41,642 bases of DNA from CAJQQY01 sp964352225 (GCA_964352225.1 CAYGRM010000013.1:1-41642), one strand, 5' to 3'. Numbered from the stretch's first letter, positions 31,222 to 39,786 are shown. Made by a program: numbers and translations. Notes: a model not told the origin generated them from the sequence alone.

Positions 31222-32886
31222 CTAGGTGATTCCTGCAATCATATCAAAGTCGTTAGATTGAGTATCTTTTAATAACAATTCTTTTACGGCGAGCAAAAGT
31301 GACTTGTTGGAAGAATGAATCTCTCGATTAATATTGAATAAAGTCGAAATCTCAATATCTGAGAATTTACTTTTTCGAATTATTGGATAGGCTGATTCTA
31401 AAAAGTCATTATAATTTTTTTTGCTTTGAACTTTCAAATTAGTCAAATCTTCAAAAAGTAACGCTTCATTTTTGGTGTCTAAGATTTGATGAATATCTTT
31501 ATAAAATTCCTCTTGATCGGAACGTTTTTCAACTAAGAAATTAATTAGGTAATCATTTACGGAGCGTTCAAAGTCTTCAATATTATGAGCGATATCTTTG
31601 ATACTTTTGGCTGAAGACATGACGTGTCGAATCGAAATCATCAGATGTTTGAGTCGGATACTTTCCTCGGATTCGAGTTTTTGATTTTGAATACCTACAT
31701 AAAATTCTACCAGTTCACCTTCTAATTCTTTGATTAGGTTGTATTGATTTTTGTAGGACAGACCATTTGTTTTTTCCAAGAGTTGCTTGTCATCAAATCC
31801 AGCCTTGTCAATTTTTAGAATAGAAAACTGCAAAAGGAAAACTCGATGCAATAAATGATTAATATCTTTGGTCAAAACTTCTAAAGCCGCATCAGGAACA
31901 CCCGTCGGAACACTAGGAATATATTGGGCTACAACTTGGTCTTTATTTTTAAACATCTTTTCCAAAATCCTAGCAAATAATCCCAACAATGGAATAAAAA
32001 TTAGAATTCCAATAAAATTAAAAGAACTATGGAATGCCACCAAAGTCAAAAGAGGATTGGAATTCCCAATTATTTTGGTCACTAATTGTAGAAGTGGAAA
32101 TAAAAAAATCAAGGCAATAATATCAGTAATAAAGTTGAAGGAGAAGTGACTGAAGGCTACTTGTCGTTTAATTTTTGATCCTTTCATGGCACCTAATAGC
32201 ACCGTAATCGTGGTTCCCAAGTCGTTTCCGATGACCATTGCTGCGGCTCCTTCCAAAGGAATAATCTCACTATTGAGTGCACTTAAAGTAATCACCATTC
32301 CTGCCGAACTAGATTGAATGATGGCAGTCAAAATAAATCCAACTAAAAATAAAAGGTAAGGACTATAATGAGCAAAGGGAGAAATATCAAAATTTTGAGC
32401 AAATAAATCTATACTCAATTTCATATAATCCAAACCCATAAATAATGCGCCAAATCCCACGATTAATGATCCTACATGATGTAGCTTTTGATCACGTGGA
32501 AAGAAAACAATACTTAATCCTCCAATTGCTAAGAAGGGAAAAACAAAAGCTTCGATCTCAAAACTAAATCCAAAATATGCAACAACCCAACCTGTAAAGG
32601 TTGTTCCTAAATTAGAACCGATAATGATTCCAATAGCATTTCGAAGTTCAATAATTCCTGCTCCTACAAAAGCCAAGACCATTAAACTGACCACCGAGCT
32701 ACTTTGTAAAATGATTGTTATAAAAATCCCAACGAGAACTGCTTTGAATACATTGTTGGTGTGTCTTCTTAGAAATTTTTTGAAAGTACGACCTGCAATT
32801 TGCTCTAAGGAGCCTTCCATCAGCAACATTCCCAAAAGGAAAACGCCAAGTCCCGCAAAAAACTCCCAGAAGTTAAATTGATCCAT
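31222..32886 (-). CDS. Na+/phosphate cotransporter (NptA/PF02690 type) with PhoU-like C-terminal domain
   Basis: A 554-residue membrane transporter. The N-terminal half (about 1-325) holds two inverted Na/Pi-cotransporter repeats, each with the signature QSSS: ILQSSSVVSLMVL (about 60-72) and IIQSSSAGMVITL (about 190-202), plus GSNLGTTFTGW and GNDLGTTITVL. The C-terminal part (about 340-545) is helical and PhoU-like (KDINHLLHRVFLLQFSILKI, HLMISIRHVMSSAKSIKDIA). Proteins of this layout resemble YjbB and may export as well as import phosphate. Length and motifs are complete. The divergent Tyr-rich gene lies about 410 bp away, and each has its own FNR-like box pair. Phosphate transport under the same control as stress proteins is notable. 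Confidence 0.92.
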   Translation of the reverse strand: MDQFNFWEFFAGLGVFLLGMLLMEGSLEQIAGRTFKKFLRRHTNNVFKAVLVGIFITIILQSSSVVSLMVLAFVGAGIIELRNAIGIIIGSNLGTTFTGWVVAYFGFSFEIEAFVFPFLAIGGLSIVFFPRDQKLHHVGSLIVGFGALFMGLDYMKLSIDLFAQNFDISPFAHYSPYLLFLVGFILTAIIQSSSAGMVITLSALNSEIIPLEGAAAMVIGNDLGTTITVLLGAMKGSKIKRQVAFSHFSFNFITDIIALIFLFPLLQLVTKIIGNSNPLLTLVAFHSSFNFIGILIFIPLLGLFARILEKMFKNKDQVVAQYIPSVPTGVPDAALEVLTKDINHLLHRVFLLQFSILKIDKAGFDDKQLLEKTNGLSYKNQYNLIKELEGELVEFYVGIQNQKLESEESIRLKHLMISIRHVMSSAKSIKDIAHNIEDFERSVNDYLINFLVEKRSDQEEFYKDIHQILDTKNEALLFEDLTNLKVQSKKNYNDFLESAYPIIRKSKFSDIEISTLFNINREIHSSNKSLLLAVKELLLKDTQSNDFDMIAGIT

Positions 32887-32905
32887 CAGGTTAATTTATT
32901 TTGCA

Positions 32906-32971
32906 TAAAAATAAATTGCTCAAAAGGGGAGACAGATGATGAACATCAATGGTAGAGTTGATTTTTATCAG
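32906..32971 (-). promoter_or_regulatory. Paired FNR/CRP-type operator and -7 box for the Na/Pi cotransporter
   Basis: On the minus strand: distal box CTGATAAAAATCAA (32971-32958), proximal box TTGATGTTCATCAT (32949-32936), and -7 element TATTTTTA (32913-32906). Box starts are 22 bp apart and the -7 element begins 23 bases after the proximal box ends. Confidence 0.72.
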
Positions 32972-33050
32972 TCTTTTTAACAGAAAAAAAAATCTGATGC
33001 TTGTATTTGGGGTTACATAATATTTTTATCGTGATAATAAATATTATATA

Positions 33051-33144
33051 ATAGGAACGCGGATTGGGCGGATTCTTGCGGATAGACGAGATCAATATTA
33101 AATTGTCAAAATCCGCGTCCATCCGCTTAAATCCGTGTTCCTAT
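33051..33144. repeat. Inverted repeat with GCGGATT units
   Basis: A 94-bp element whose ends ATAGGAACGCGGATT and (inverted) ATAGGAACACGGATT pair. Both arms carry further GCGGAT units (GGGCGGATTCTTGCGGAT versus AAGCGGATGGACGCGGAT). It lies in the shared intergenic region between the Na/Pi gene and the Tyr-rich gene, between their two operators, and is GC-richer than its surroundings. GCGGATT-type repeats are common in Bacteroidota intergenic DNA. Confidence 0.82.
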
Positions 33145-33204
33145 CCAAAAAGCTAACAAATGCCTTTTGTGCTATTGTATAATTTGAATTACCACCAATT
33201 AGGA

Positions 33205-33270
33205 TTGATAAAAATCAAACCATCAACTAATAAAAGTCAATTCTTTTTTTCCTAAGCTCACCTAACTTAC
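33205..33270 (+). promoter_or_regulatory. Paired FNR/CRP-type operator and -7 box for the Tyr-rich protein gene
   Basis: Distal box TTGATAAAAATCAA (33205-33218) is a perfect FNR-type palindrome. Proximal box CTAATAAAAGTCAA is at 33227-33240 and the -7 candidate TAACTTAC at 33263-33270. Spacings are 22 bp (box starts) and 23 bases (end of proximal box to -7), identical to the other promoters. Confidence 0.75.
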
Positions 33271-33297
33271 TGCCAATATTATTAAAAAAACATAATT

Positions 33298-34950
33298 ATG
33301 AAACAGTTAATTTCAAAACTAGCAGTAACACTTCCCTGTGCATTAATATTTTTATTTTTTGCTATAAATATTCAAGCACAAGATGATGCAAGAGTATTGT
33401 TAGAAAATCTAGAAGAAGAAGAGTTGAAAAATATTGATGCTTTAGCGATGTATCCAAAAGATACTCGATTAGCTATTTTACAAACTACCCTGCATCCTGA
33501 AGCTTTGATTAAAATTCAAAGAATTCAAAGTAAAACCAAAGAGGGATTTACCAATCTAATGAATCAATATCCACAGGAGACCCAGCAAGAAGTTTGGGAT
33601 TTGACTCGCTATCCTGAGTTGATACATCGATTGATTAATGAGGTAGATGAAGATCCAAAAAGTATTGATAAGATACTTTCTGATTACCCAAAAGCAATTC
33701 ACAAAAGAGCAAAAAACAGTTTAAAAAATCATTATGATTTGTTGAAGGAGGTTGACGTTCTTGGAAAAACAAATGAAATTGCCTTTAATAATGTAATCGA
33801 TAAATATGATGTCGAGACTCAAAATGCCTTTCGACATTTGATTGACTTACCAGAAGTGATGACTATTTTAACAGAAAATATTGAGGTCACTATTTTGGTT
33901 GGTGATGCTTACGAAAATTATCCAGAATGGATTTTGAGAAAAACGGATAGTCTGAATTTAGAGTTAGCTCGACAGAATGCAAAAGAGTTGGAAGATTGGA
34001 AAAAAAGAGTGGAAGAGAACCCTGAAGTAGCAAAAGAATTAGAAGCTTCTGCCAAAGATTTTTCAAAAGAAAACGGATATGATGACATTTATTATGATTC
34101 AGAAGAAGAGGAATATCCTTATGATGATGTTTATTATGATGACAGCGAAGAGGAGATAGCCGTTATCGAAAATCATTACTATTATAGTTATCCTTATTGG
34201 TATGGATATCCTTCCTGGTATGCTTATCCTCGATGGCATCCATATCCATATTGGTATGATTGGGGATTTCGATATGGTAGCGGGCGATCTATTGTGGTCA
34301 TCTATATGCCTTCGTTCTATTTTGTGGATTGGTATTTTTATCGGCCTTATCACCATCATTATTACCCTCACCTTTCTGCGCACTTTGTAGATCACTACTA
34401 TGGTCATCGACACTCGGTGGGCAGTATTACTTCTTCGGTTCATAATTGGCGCAATCGTAATCGAGAAGTTATTTCTGATGATATGATTGCTAATGCACCA
34501 AGCAGGATTAAAGAGTTTAAAGAATTTGGGAAAATGGAAACCGATCGAATAGCGTACAATAAATCTAATCCTAAAACGCCTATTTCCCAAAAGGAATTTG
34601 TTGAAAAAAATAGAAAGTCTTATCCTATTCTTGAAAAAGAAGTTGTCAGAAATGAAAGGTTAACTTCGAAGGGAGAACCTAATATTTCGCCAAGGAGAAT
34701 TGAGGTGACACCTAAGAATAAATTCCCTACGACCAAGGAAAAAAGTCGTACGCCAAAAGTCATAAAACAAAAAACGGATATTAGTCTTAAGCAACCTAAG
34801 ACTTCAAGAAAAGCGAAAGACTATCATCAAAATACTTGGGAAAGGTTAAAAAAGCAAACGACTACTCCAAAGGCGAGAGTGAAAGCGAATCCTACAAAAA
34901 AGAATACAAGTAAAAGAACTAAGCCTAGAAAGAAAACTAAGAATGATTAA
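33298..34950 (+). CDS. Secreted protein with Tyr/Trp/His-rich low-complexity centre
   Basis: A 550-residue exported protein. Signal peptide about 1-27 (ALIFLFFAINIQAQ). Residues 28-250 form a helical region with recurring phrases such as MYPKDTRLAILQTTLHPEAL, NQYPQETQQEVWDLTRYPEL and SDYPKAIHKRAK, that is, a repeat in which Y-P is followed by a helix; this recalls the N-terminal part of DUF3300 proteins. Then acidic DDIYYDSEEEEYPYDDVYYD, followed by a very aromatic stretch (about 282-385) with YSYPYWYGYPSWYAYPRWHP and RPYHHHYYPHLSAHFVDHYY, and a basic Lys/Thr-rich C-terminal tail (about 460-550). The layout is unusual. It could self-associate, bind metal or bind carbohydrate through the aromatic region; no function can be assigned. 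Preceded by a perfect FNR-type box. Confidence 0.85.
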   Translation: MKQLISKLAVTLPCALIFLFFAINIQAQDDARVLLENLEEEELKNIDALAMYPKDTRLAILQTTLHPEALIKIQRIQSKTKEGFTNLMNQYPQETQQEVWDLTRYPELIHRLINEVDEDPKSIDKILSDYPKAIHKRAKNSLKNHYDLLKEVDVLGKTNEIAFNNVIDKYDVETQNAFRHLIDLPEVMTILTENIEVTILVGDAYENYPEWILRKTDSLNLELARQNAKELEDWKKRVEENPEVAKELEASAKDFSKENGYDDIYYDSEEEEYPYDDVYYDDSEEEIAVIENHYYYSYPYWYGYPSWYAYPRWHPYPYWYDWGFRYGSGRSIVVIYMPSFYFVDWYFYRPYHHHYYPHLSAHFVDHYYGHRHSVGSITSSVHNWRNRNREVISDDMIANAPSRIKEFKEFGKMETDRIAYNKSNPKTPISQKEFVEKNRKSYPILEKEVVRNERLTSKGEPNISPRRIEVTPKNKFPTTKEKSRTPKVIKQKTDISLKQPKTSRKAKDYHQNTWERLKKQTTTPKARVKANPTKKNTSKRTKPRKKTKND

Positions 34951-34980
34951 ATTCTATAATGAAAAATAGTATGGAAAAGG

Positions 34981-35013
34981 GAGTCTTCTGTGAAAATGGA
35001 AGACTCTTTTTTT
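34981..35013 (+). terminator. Rho-independent terminator after the Tyr-rich gene
   Basis: GAGTCTTC (34981-34988) pairs with GAAGACTC (34999-35006), followed by seven T. The T-run leads directly into the distal FNR-type box of the next gene (35012). Confidence 0.88.
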
Positions 35014-35077
35014 GATAAAAATTAATTTAGATAATGATAAAAGTCAATGTAATTAAAACTGAAGAAGAATATTTTTG
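35012..35077 (+). promoter_or_regulatory. Paired FNR/CRP-type operator and -7 box for the lectin-domain gene
   Basis: Distal box TTGATAAAAATTAA (35012-35025), proximal box ATGATAAAAGTCAA (35034-35047), -7 element TATTTTTG (35070-35077). Spacings are 22 bp and 23 bases, as at the other promoters. The first box overlaps the end of the upstream terminator. Confidence 0.75.
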
Positions 35078-35117
35078 GAAAGTGAATTCCCTAATTATTT
35101 TACTAAAACCTTTAGAT

Positions 35118-37517
35118 ATGAAACCTCCCATTTTTACATTTCTAGTTTTTATCTTTTTTTCAAATATAACTCAAGCTCAAAGCCCTTGTGAAACACCGCT
35201 CACCGAATTTCAGTTGATTGGAGATTATAATGGACACAATTATTATCTCTCAGAATATTCGATGACTCCAGAAGATGCTCAAACTAATGCAATTTCTTAC
35301 ACAGGATATTTAGCAGTCATTGATGATGCAGCTGAAAATGATTTTATCCAACAAAGTATTTCTGAAATGGTCTACATCGGATTGAATGATGTAGCAACAG
35401 AAGGAGAATTAGTTTGGGAAAATGGAGCTGTAGTAAATTATACGAATTTTGATATTTGTGGTTTTTGCAATGACAATTCTGATGAATTAGATTATGTCAT
35501 GATGCATCCATGGAATGGTGGATGGAGTTGGAGTTCAAAATGGAGCCCAAGAAAATATATTTTAGAAATTCCTTGTGGAGAATCTGCTGACCTTTCTCTC
35601 GAAATGACCACTTCAAATAGTGCAGTTGTAGAAGGAGGTGAATTTGTCATTACGTTATTACTGAAAAATGATGGACCACATGAAGCCACTAATATTAGTA
35701 CTCGATATATCAACGTAACTTATTCGATGAGTACGCTATTAAGTGAATCGGTTTCGCAGGGAACGATTGTCGATTTTTACAGTAATATCAAAGATTGGAA
35801 TATCAGTTCCTTGCCAGTTGGAGCAACCGCTCAAATGCAATTAACTTATCGAGCTGACTTGGGGACTCCTGGATATTTTTATGGAATGGCTGAAGTAAAA
35901 GAAGTCGATCAAGATGACCCTGATTCTACTCCTGGGAATAATCAATCAAGCAGTACCGAAGATGACGAGGCTAGCGTAAGTGTTACTTATACTGATGCAG
36001 GATATATTTGTCCTGGGGATTTTTTGGGCTTTACAACAATAGGTGAATTTGGAAATAGTAAATATTATGTCTCCAATGAAAATGCTGAAAATGCACTTAC
36101 CGCACAAGCTGCAGCCGAAAACCTAGGAGGTAATTTAGCCTCTATAAATAGTCAAGCTGAAAATGATTTTATTCTTCAAGGAATTTCGGAAATGACTTAC
36201 ATAGGTATGCATGATCGACAAACAGAAGGTACATTAGAGTGGTACGATGGGAGTTCTGTAGATTATACCAATTTTGATATTTGTAGTTTTTGTAATGAAA
36301 ATTCCAACTTATTTAATAATGTGGTGATGCACCATTGGAATGGTGGTTGGAGTTGGTCAAATACCTCTAACCCTCGAAAATTTGTGATGGAAATTCCTTG
36401 TGGATATTCATCTGGGGCTGACTTGGCATTAAATAGTTCTGCTTCTGTAACTGAAGTGGCAGTCGGTGATCCTTTTGATGTAGTTCTAACGGTTACTAAT
36501 AATGGGCCACAAGTTGCTACCGATATTCTAATAAATGTTTGGCGTTCGGAATATGCAGAAATAGTTTTGGGAACACCTTCAGTTGGAACATTTGAGTATG
36601 ATTATTATTTGTCTTACAAATGGGAAATTCCTTTGTTGGCAAGTGGTGAATCTGCCGAGTTAATTTTGAGTTGTGAAGCGACAGCAAGTCCATTTGGTAG
36701 TTATTCCATTGGTGGTTATGTCTCAGAGTTAGATCAAGTTGACCCAAATTCAGCTAATGATAATACGTCCGTTGGCGTCCAGAAAATTATGATGGGAGGA
36801 TGTCCTGATGCTATTTCAGAATTCAGTTTATTAGGTGAATTTAATAACAGTAAATATTTTCTTTCAGATGATGTAGCTCGTCCTTTGGATGCGCAAGCAG
36901 TTGCAGAAAGTCATGGAGGTTGGTTGGCTACGTCAACTAATCAAGCTGAAAATGATTTTCTCCAACAAAATATTAATGATTTGGCTTACATAGGTTTAAC
37001 TGATTATTCAACAGAAGGAACTTACGAATGGAATAGTGGTGAGCCAGTTGATTATACCAATTTTGATAACTGTAGCATTTGTTTCGAAAATGAAGAGATG
37101 ATGGATTTTGTGATGATTCATCCTTGGAACGGAGGTTGGAGTTGGAGTAACTTTTGGAACGAGCGAAAATATATAATTGAAATTCCATGCGGAAATACGG
37201 TTTCTTCCAATCTTGGAAATTCTTTTGTGGCTTATACTTCGAATGTTGTTGAATCATTAAAGTTAAAACAAGTTTTTCCTAATCCAGCTGAAAGAATAAT
37301 TCATGTTGCGGTAAGAAGTGACTTAGAAAAAACAATATACTTACAAGTTATGGATGCTCAAGGAAAGTTGGTTCAAACGATGCAAACAGAATTGTTTGAA
37401 GGAGAGAATACATTCGATATGGATATTTCGAACTTGCCAGCAGGGATGTATTTTTTACAAATTCCAGAAATGAAAGGAAAAGAGAAAGGGATGAGGTTTG
37501 TGAAAATAAGGGATTAA
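35118..37517 (+). CDS. Secreted protein with three C-type-lectin-like domains and a T9SS sorting tail
   Basis: The frame opens at 35034, but that ATG sits inside an operator; the ATG at 35118 gives a good signal peptide (MKPPIFTFLVFIFFSNITQA) and 799 residues. The order is: lectin-like domain 1 (about 24-153), DUF11-like domain (157-290), lectin-like domain 2 (298-428), DUF11-like domain (434-556), lectin-like domain 3 (561-691) and a T9SS type A tail from about 714 (KQVFPNPAERIIHV). Each lectin-like unit has NDFxQQxI, YIGL, D-Y-T-N-F-D and HPWNGGWSWS or HHWNGGWSWS, ending in EIPCG. Paired Cys residues (C-x-F/I-C) occur in each unit. The function is likely surface binding to carbohydrate or another ligand. 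Confidence 0.88.
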   Translation: MKPPIFTFLVFIFFSNITQAQSPCETPLTEFQLIGDYNGHNYYLSEYSMTPEDAQTNAISYTGYLAVIDDAAENDFIQQSISEMVYIGLNDVATEGELVWENGAVVNYTNFDICGFCNDNSDELDYVMMHPWNGGWSWSSKWSPRKYILEIPCGESADLSLEMTTSNSAVVEGGEFVITLLLKNDGPHEATNISTRYINVTYSMSTLLSESVSQGTIVDFYSNIKDWNISSLPVGATAQMQLTYRADLGTPGYFYGMAEVKEVDQDDPDSTPGNNQSSSTEDDEASVSVTYTDAGYICPGDFLGFTTIGEFGNSKYYVSNENAENALTAQAAAENLGGNLASINSQAENDFILQGISEMTYIGMHDRQTEGTLEWYDGSSVDYTNFDICSFCNENSNLFNNVVMHHWNGGWSWSNTSNPRKFVMEIPCGYSSGADLALNSSASVTEVAVGDPFDVVLTVTNNGPQVATDILINVWRSEYAEIVLGTPSVGTFEYDYYLSYKWEIPLLASGESAELILSCEATASPFGSYSIGGYVSELDQVDPNSANDNTSVGVQKIMMGGCPDAISEFSLLGEFNNSKYFLSDDVARPLDAQAVAESHGGWLATSTNQAENDFLQQNINDLAYIGLTDYSTEGTYEWNSGEPVDYTNFDNCSICFENEEMMDFVMIHPWNGGWSWSNFWNERKYIIEIPCGNTVSSNLGNSFVAYTSNVVESLKLKQVFPNPAERIIHVAVRSDLEKTIYLQVMDAQGKLVQTMQTELFEGENTFDMDISNLPAGMYFLQIPEMKGKEKGMRFVKIRD

Positions 37518-37540
37518 GATGTACTGGATTAACTGAAAAA

Positions 37541-37580
37541 AAAAGATGTTATTTTATTATTAGAAATAACATCTTTTTTT
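37541..37580 (+). terminator. Rho-independent terminator after the lectin-domain gene
   Basis: AAAAGATGTTATTT (37541-37554) pairs with AAATAACATCTTTT (37564-37577); the T-run continues to 37580, where a palindromic element begins. Confidence 0.85.
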
Positions 37581-37715
37581 GGTTCTAGTTGAATTCATTT
37601 GGTCGATATTTTTTATAGAATAGGTTACCTAAACTTCAAAAGTTTAGGTAACCTTGATTTTTCAAAAAAGTAGTTTCCTCTAAATGGTATTGACCAAATG
37701 AATCCACTTAGAACC
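37581..37715. mobile_element. MITE-like element with 28-bp terminal inverted repeats
   Basis: A 135-bp non-coding element. Termini 37581-37608 and 37688-37715 are inverted copies with four mismatches (GGTTCTA-x-T-x-G-x-ATTCATTTGGTC-x-ATA). Inside lies a perfect 15-bp hairpin: AGGTTACCTAAACTT (37622-37636) with its complement at 37640-37654 and a CAA loop. Both flanks are CTTTTTTT (37573-37580; 37716-37723), a possible 8-bp target duplication, although low complexity makes this uncertain. It has no coding capacity. It could be a miniature inverted-repeat transposable element or a bidirectional terminator. Confidence 0.7.
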
Positions 37716-37731
37716 CTTTTTTTTATCATAC

Positions 37732-38691
37732 TTATGAAATCTTTTCTGCAATAATTTCAAAATGCTTGAGAATACGCAAAGCTCTCAGCGTATTCCATCG
37801 ACTTGGCTTACCAGCTTTTTCCATTTCAAAATGAATTTGTCCTGGATGCTTAGCTTGAACATTCCAAGTACCATCGTTATTTATTTTTTTCAAAAGTAAA
37901 TCTATAGCCGGTTGCATTCGTTTATCCCATGGAGTTTTGGAATATTGGAGAAAATCTAATGCACTTAGTACATCGTATTTCCATCGGCGAGGGTAGGGGA
38001 ATTTTAGAAAAGTAGGATGAATAATTTTTCCAGTTCGATCAGATAAAAATAATTGATGGCAGAGGATAAATTCTATGGAAGATTTTTTCACATCTAAAAT
38101 TTCTTTTAATCGATAACCGTATCCATTTTTTTCATATTCAGCGATACCTTCCAACATCGAAAGGGTAGTATGCAAAGAACTATGAACTGGTTTTTTGGAA
38201 GCACGATTCAAACGACAATTAAATCCACCATCGGCCATTTTTTGAGAAAGGATAAAATCAATAATCGGTTGAAGCTGATTTTCAGGTGTTTCAAAATAAC
38301 AAGCATAATTTAAAAACATACCGTTGATACAAGCATCACTTTTTCTGCCGCTTCCTGCGGGATTTATTCCTCCATCATCACATCGCTCGAACTTAATAAT
38401 TTGTTGAATGGATTCTTTTATGATAGGATGGTTTGGAGCCATGCAAAGGTTTCTTAAATCAAGTAAAGTATAGTGAGTGGAAATCCATTTTGGTTGATAA
38501 AACCTTTGTCCCCAATGTCCATTTGGATTTCTTTTTGATAAAAATTGTAGTCCCCAACCTTGCTTTGCTATTTGTTTTTGTAAGTTTTTTTTCTTCTTAT
38601 TCAGTAGGTCTCGATGTACTTGGTATTGAATGGAAACGTCCCCTTTGAGTAGCCATTTGATTTGTTCTTTTGAGATGTTTTTATGATTCAT
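37732..38691 (-). CDS. Prenyltransferase/terpenoid-cyclase-fold (alpha/alpha toroid) protein
   Basis: A 319-residue protein with repeated units typical of the alpha/alpha-toroid fold of squalene cyclases and prenyltransferases: FLSKRNPNGHWGQRFYQPKW, GGINPAGSGRKSDACINGMF, LSQKMADGGFNCRLNRASKK and INNDGTWNVQAKHPGQIHFE, each with a D/N-G-x-W or D-G-G-x-N turn. It lacks the DxDD motif of class II cyclases, so it is unlikely to be a terpene cyclase. Related proteins occur in Bacteroidota and Firmicutes and are sometimes mis-named as nitrogen fixation proteins. No signal peptide; cytoplasmic. It is 47 bp downstream of the L,D-transpeptidase-like gene and may share its transcript. Confidence 0.8.
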   Translation of the reverse strand: MNHKNISKEQIKWLLKGDVSIQYQVHRDLLNKKKKNLQKQIAKQGWGLQFLSKRNPNGHWGQRFYQPKWISTHYTLLDLRNLCMAPNHPIIKESIQQIIKFERCDDGGINPAGSGRKSDACINGMFLNYACYFETPENQLQPIIDFILSQKMADGGFNCRLNRASKKPVHSSLHTTLSMLEGIAEYEKNGYGYRLKEILDVKKSSIEFILCHQLFLSDRTGKIIHPTFLKFPYPRRWKYDVLSALDFLQYSKTPWDKRMQPAIDLLLKKINNDGTWNVQAKHPGQIHFEMEKAGKPSRWNTLRALRILKHFEIIAEKIS

Positions 38692-38738
38692 AATTTAGTT
38701 GAATTATGGATTGGTTTCTTGGAAACGACAAAATGAAT

Positions 38739-39683
38739 TTATTTTTTATAACTATAAATATCATCCAATTTAAGCGTATCTCCATTTTCTTCAATTTCCA
38801 AATCATACCGAATCACCACCTTCGTTCCAATCGGAGCATGGAAGTAAATCCGCCAAGCATCTCCTTCGCCAGTTCCAATACATCCATTAGAATATGCTTT
38901 TCCCAAAGTCTCCGGATTAGTGGTTGGGTGAATGAGTTGCCCCCAACGGTGTCCATTAATTTCTGGATTCAAAAATGGAATTCGAGGAACCAAAGTTCTT
39001 CTCAAATCATCCCTCAGGGTAGTTTTATATTCATGACCATCAACTGGGTTTTGCCATCTTGGATCACGATTAATTTTTACAATTTCACCTACTCCTGTTT
39101 TTGTTTTCATGTCAACTTTCCGACTTACGGTACTCATGTAGCGAGCTCCAACTTGCCCAACTCGAATAGGAATAGAATGTGCAATACTATCATTTTGCAT
39201 GATCCGTAACTTATATTCTGGTACGTTAATGTCAAGCCAATACGAATTTATTTTTTCTTGAATTTGGTTGGCTACTTCTTCATTTGGGAGAAATAAAGTG
39301 TCTAGTTTCCTGAGCACAACATGTGCTTTTTGATTATAAACAAAGTTCCCTTTCTCCATTTGGAAATAGTAATCTGATTGAACAAAAGTATCAATCAATC
39401 CCTCATTAGCATGAATTAATAAATACTCATTAAGTTCGTAAGGAACAAGTGTATCGTACACCTCTACCAAATTATTAATGAAATCAAAATACTCATCAAT
39501 CGTAACATTTTTCTCTAAAATGATCTCGAAAAGTGGGGTGTCCTTTTTTATCAAAGGAATCGTGTCCATTAAGATAATTGGTGTTTCAATTTGAGGTGCG
39601 GGAGTTTCTTTTTTACAGCCAAGAAGAAATACTAACGATGTTAATATTAAAATTGCAACAGTATATTTACATTTTTCGATCAT
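38739..39683 (-). CDS. L,D-transpeptidase (YkuD)-like lipoprotein
   Basis: A 314-residue lipoprotein: signal MIEKCKYTVAILILTSLVFL ending in LLGC (Cys23). The N-terminal region (about 40-165) has no known domain. The YkuD domain (about 165-300) starts at WLDINVPEYKLRIMQNDS and holds the catalytic arrangement His252 (LIHPTTNP), then Cys268 in KAYSNGCIGTGEGDAW. His to Cys spacing of 16 fits the family, but the usual SHGC-(I/V)-R is here SNGC-I-G, missing the second His and the Arg. It may still cross-link peptidoglycan or attach lipoproteins, or may have changed substrate. The lipid anchor puts it at the periplasmic face of a membrane. Confidence 0.85.
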   Translation of the reverse strand: MIEKCKYTVAILILTSLVFLLGCKKETPAPQIETPIILMDTIPLIKKDTPLFEIILEKNVTIDEYFDFINNLVEVYDTLVPYELNEYLLIHANEGLIDTFVQSDYYFQMEKGNFVYNQKAHVVLRKLDTLFLPNEEVANQIQEKINSYWLDINVPEYKLRIMQNDSIAHSIPIRVGQVGARYMSTVSRKVDMKTKTGVGEIVKINRDPRWQNPVDGHEYKTTLRDDLRRTLVPRIPFLNPEINGHRWGQLIHPTTNPETLGKAYSNGCIGTGEGDAWRIYFHAPIGTKVVIRYDLEIEENGDTLKLDDIYSYKK

Positions 39684-39786
39684 CAGTTGGGTAAGCTTTT
39701 TTTCAACAAATTAATTAACCTGTGTGAAGATTTCACTTTTGTTAAAGGTTACACCTCAAAAGAACTTCAATTTTTAATTTCAATTA

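Noticed and set aside
34099..34590. 163-codon open frame on the minus strand inside the Tyr-rich gene
   Set aside because: It is the antisense shadow of the Tyr/His-rich low-complexity region (TAT/ATA codons read through in reverse); no start context or family features.
35034..35117. Upstream ATG of the lectin-domain gene as the start
   Set aside because: It lies inside the proximal FNR-type box and ahead of the -7 element; the ATG at 35118 gives a proper signal peptide.
38706..39209. 167-codon plus-strand frame opposite the L,D-transpeptidase-like gene
   Set aside because: The minus-strand gene has a lipoprotein signal and family motifs; the plus-strand translation has no recognisable features.
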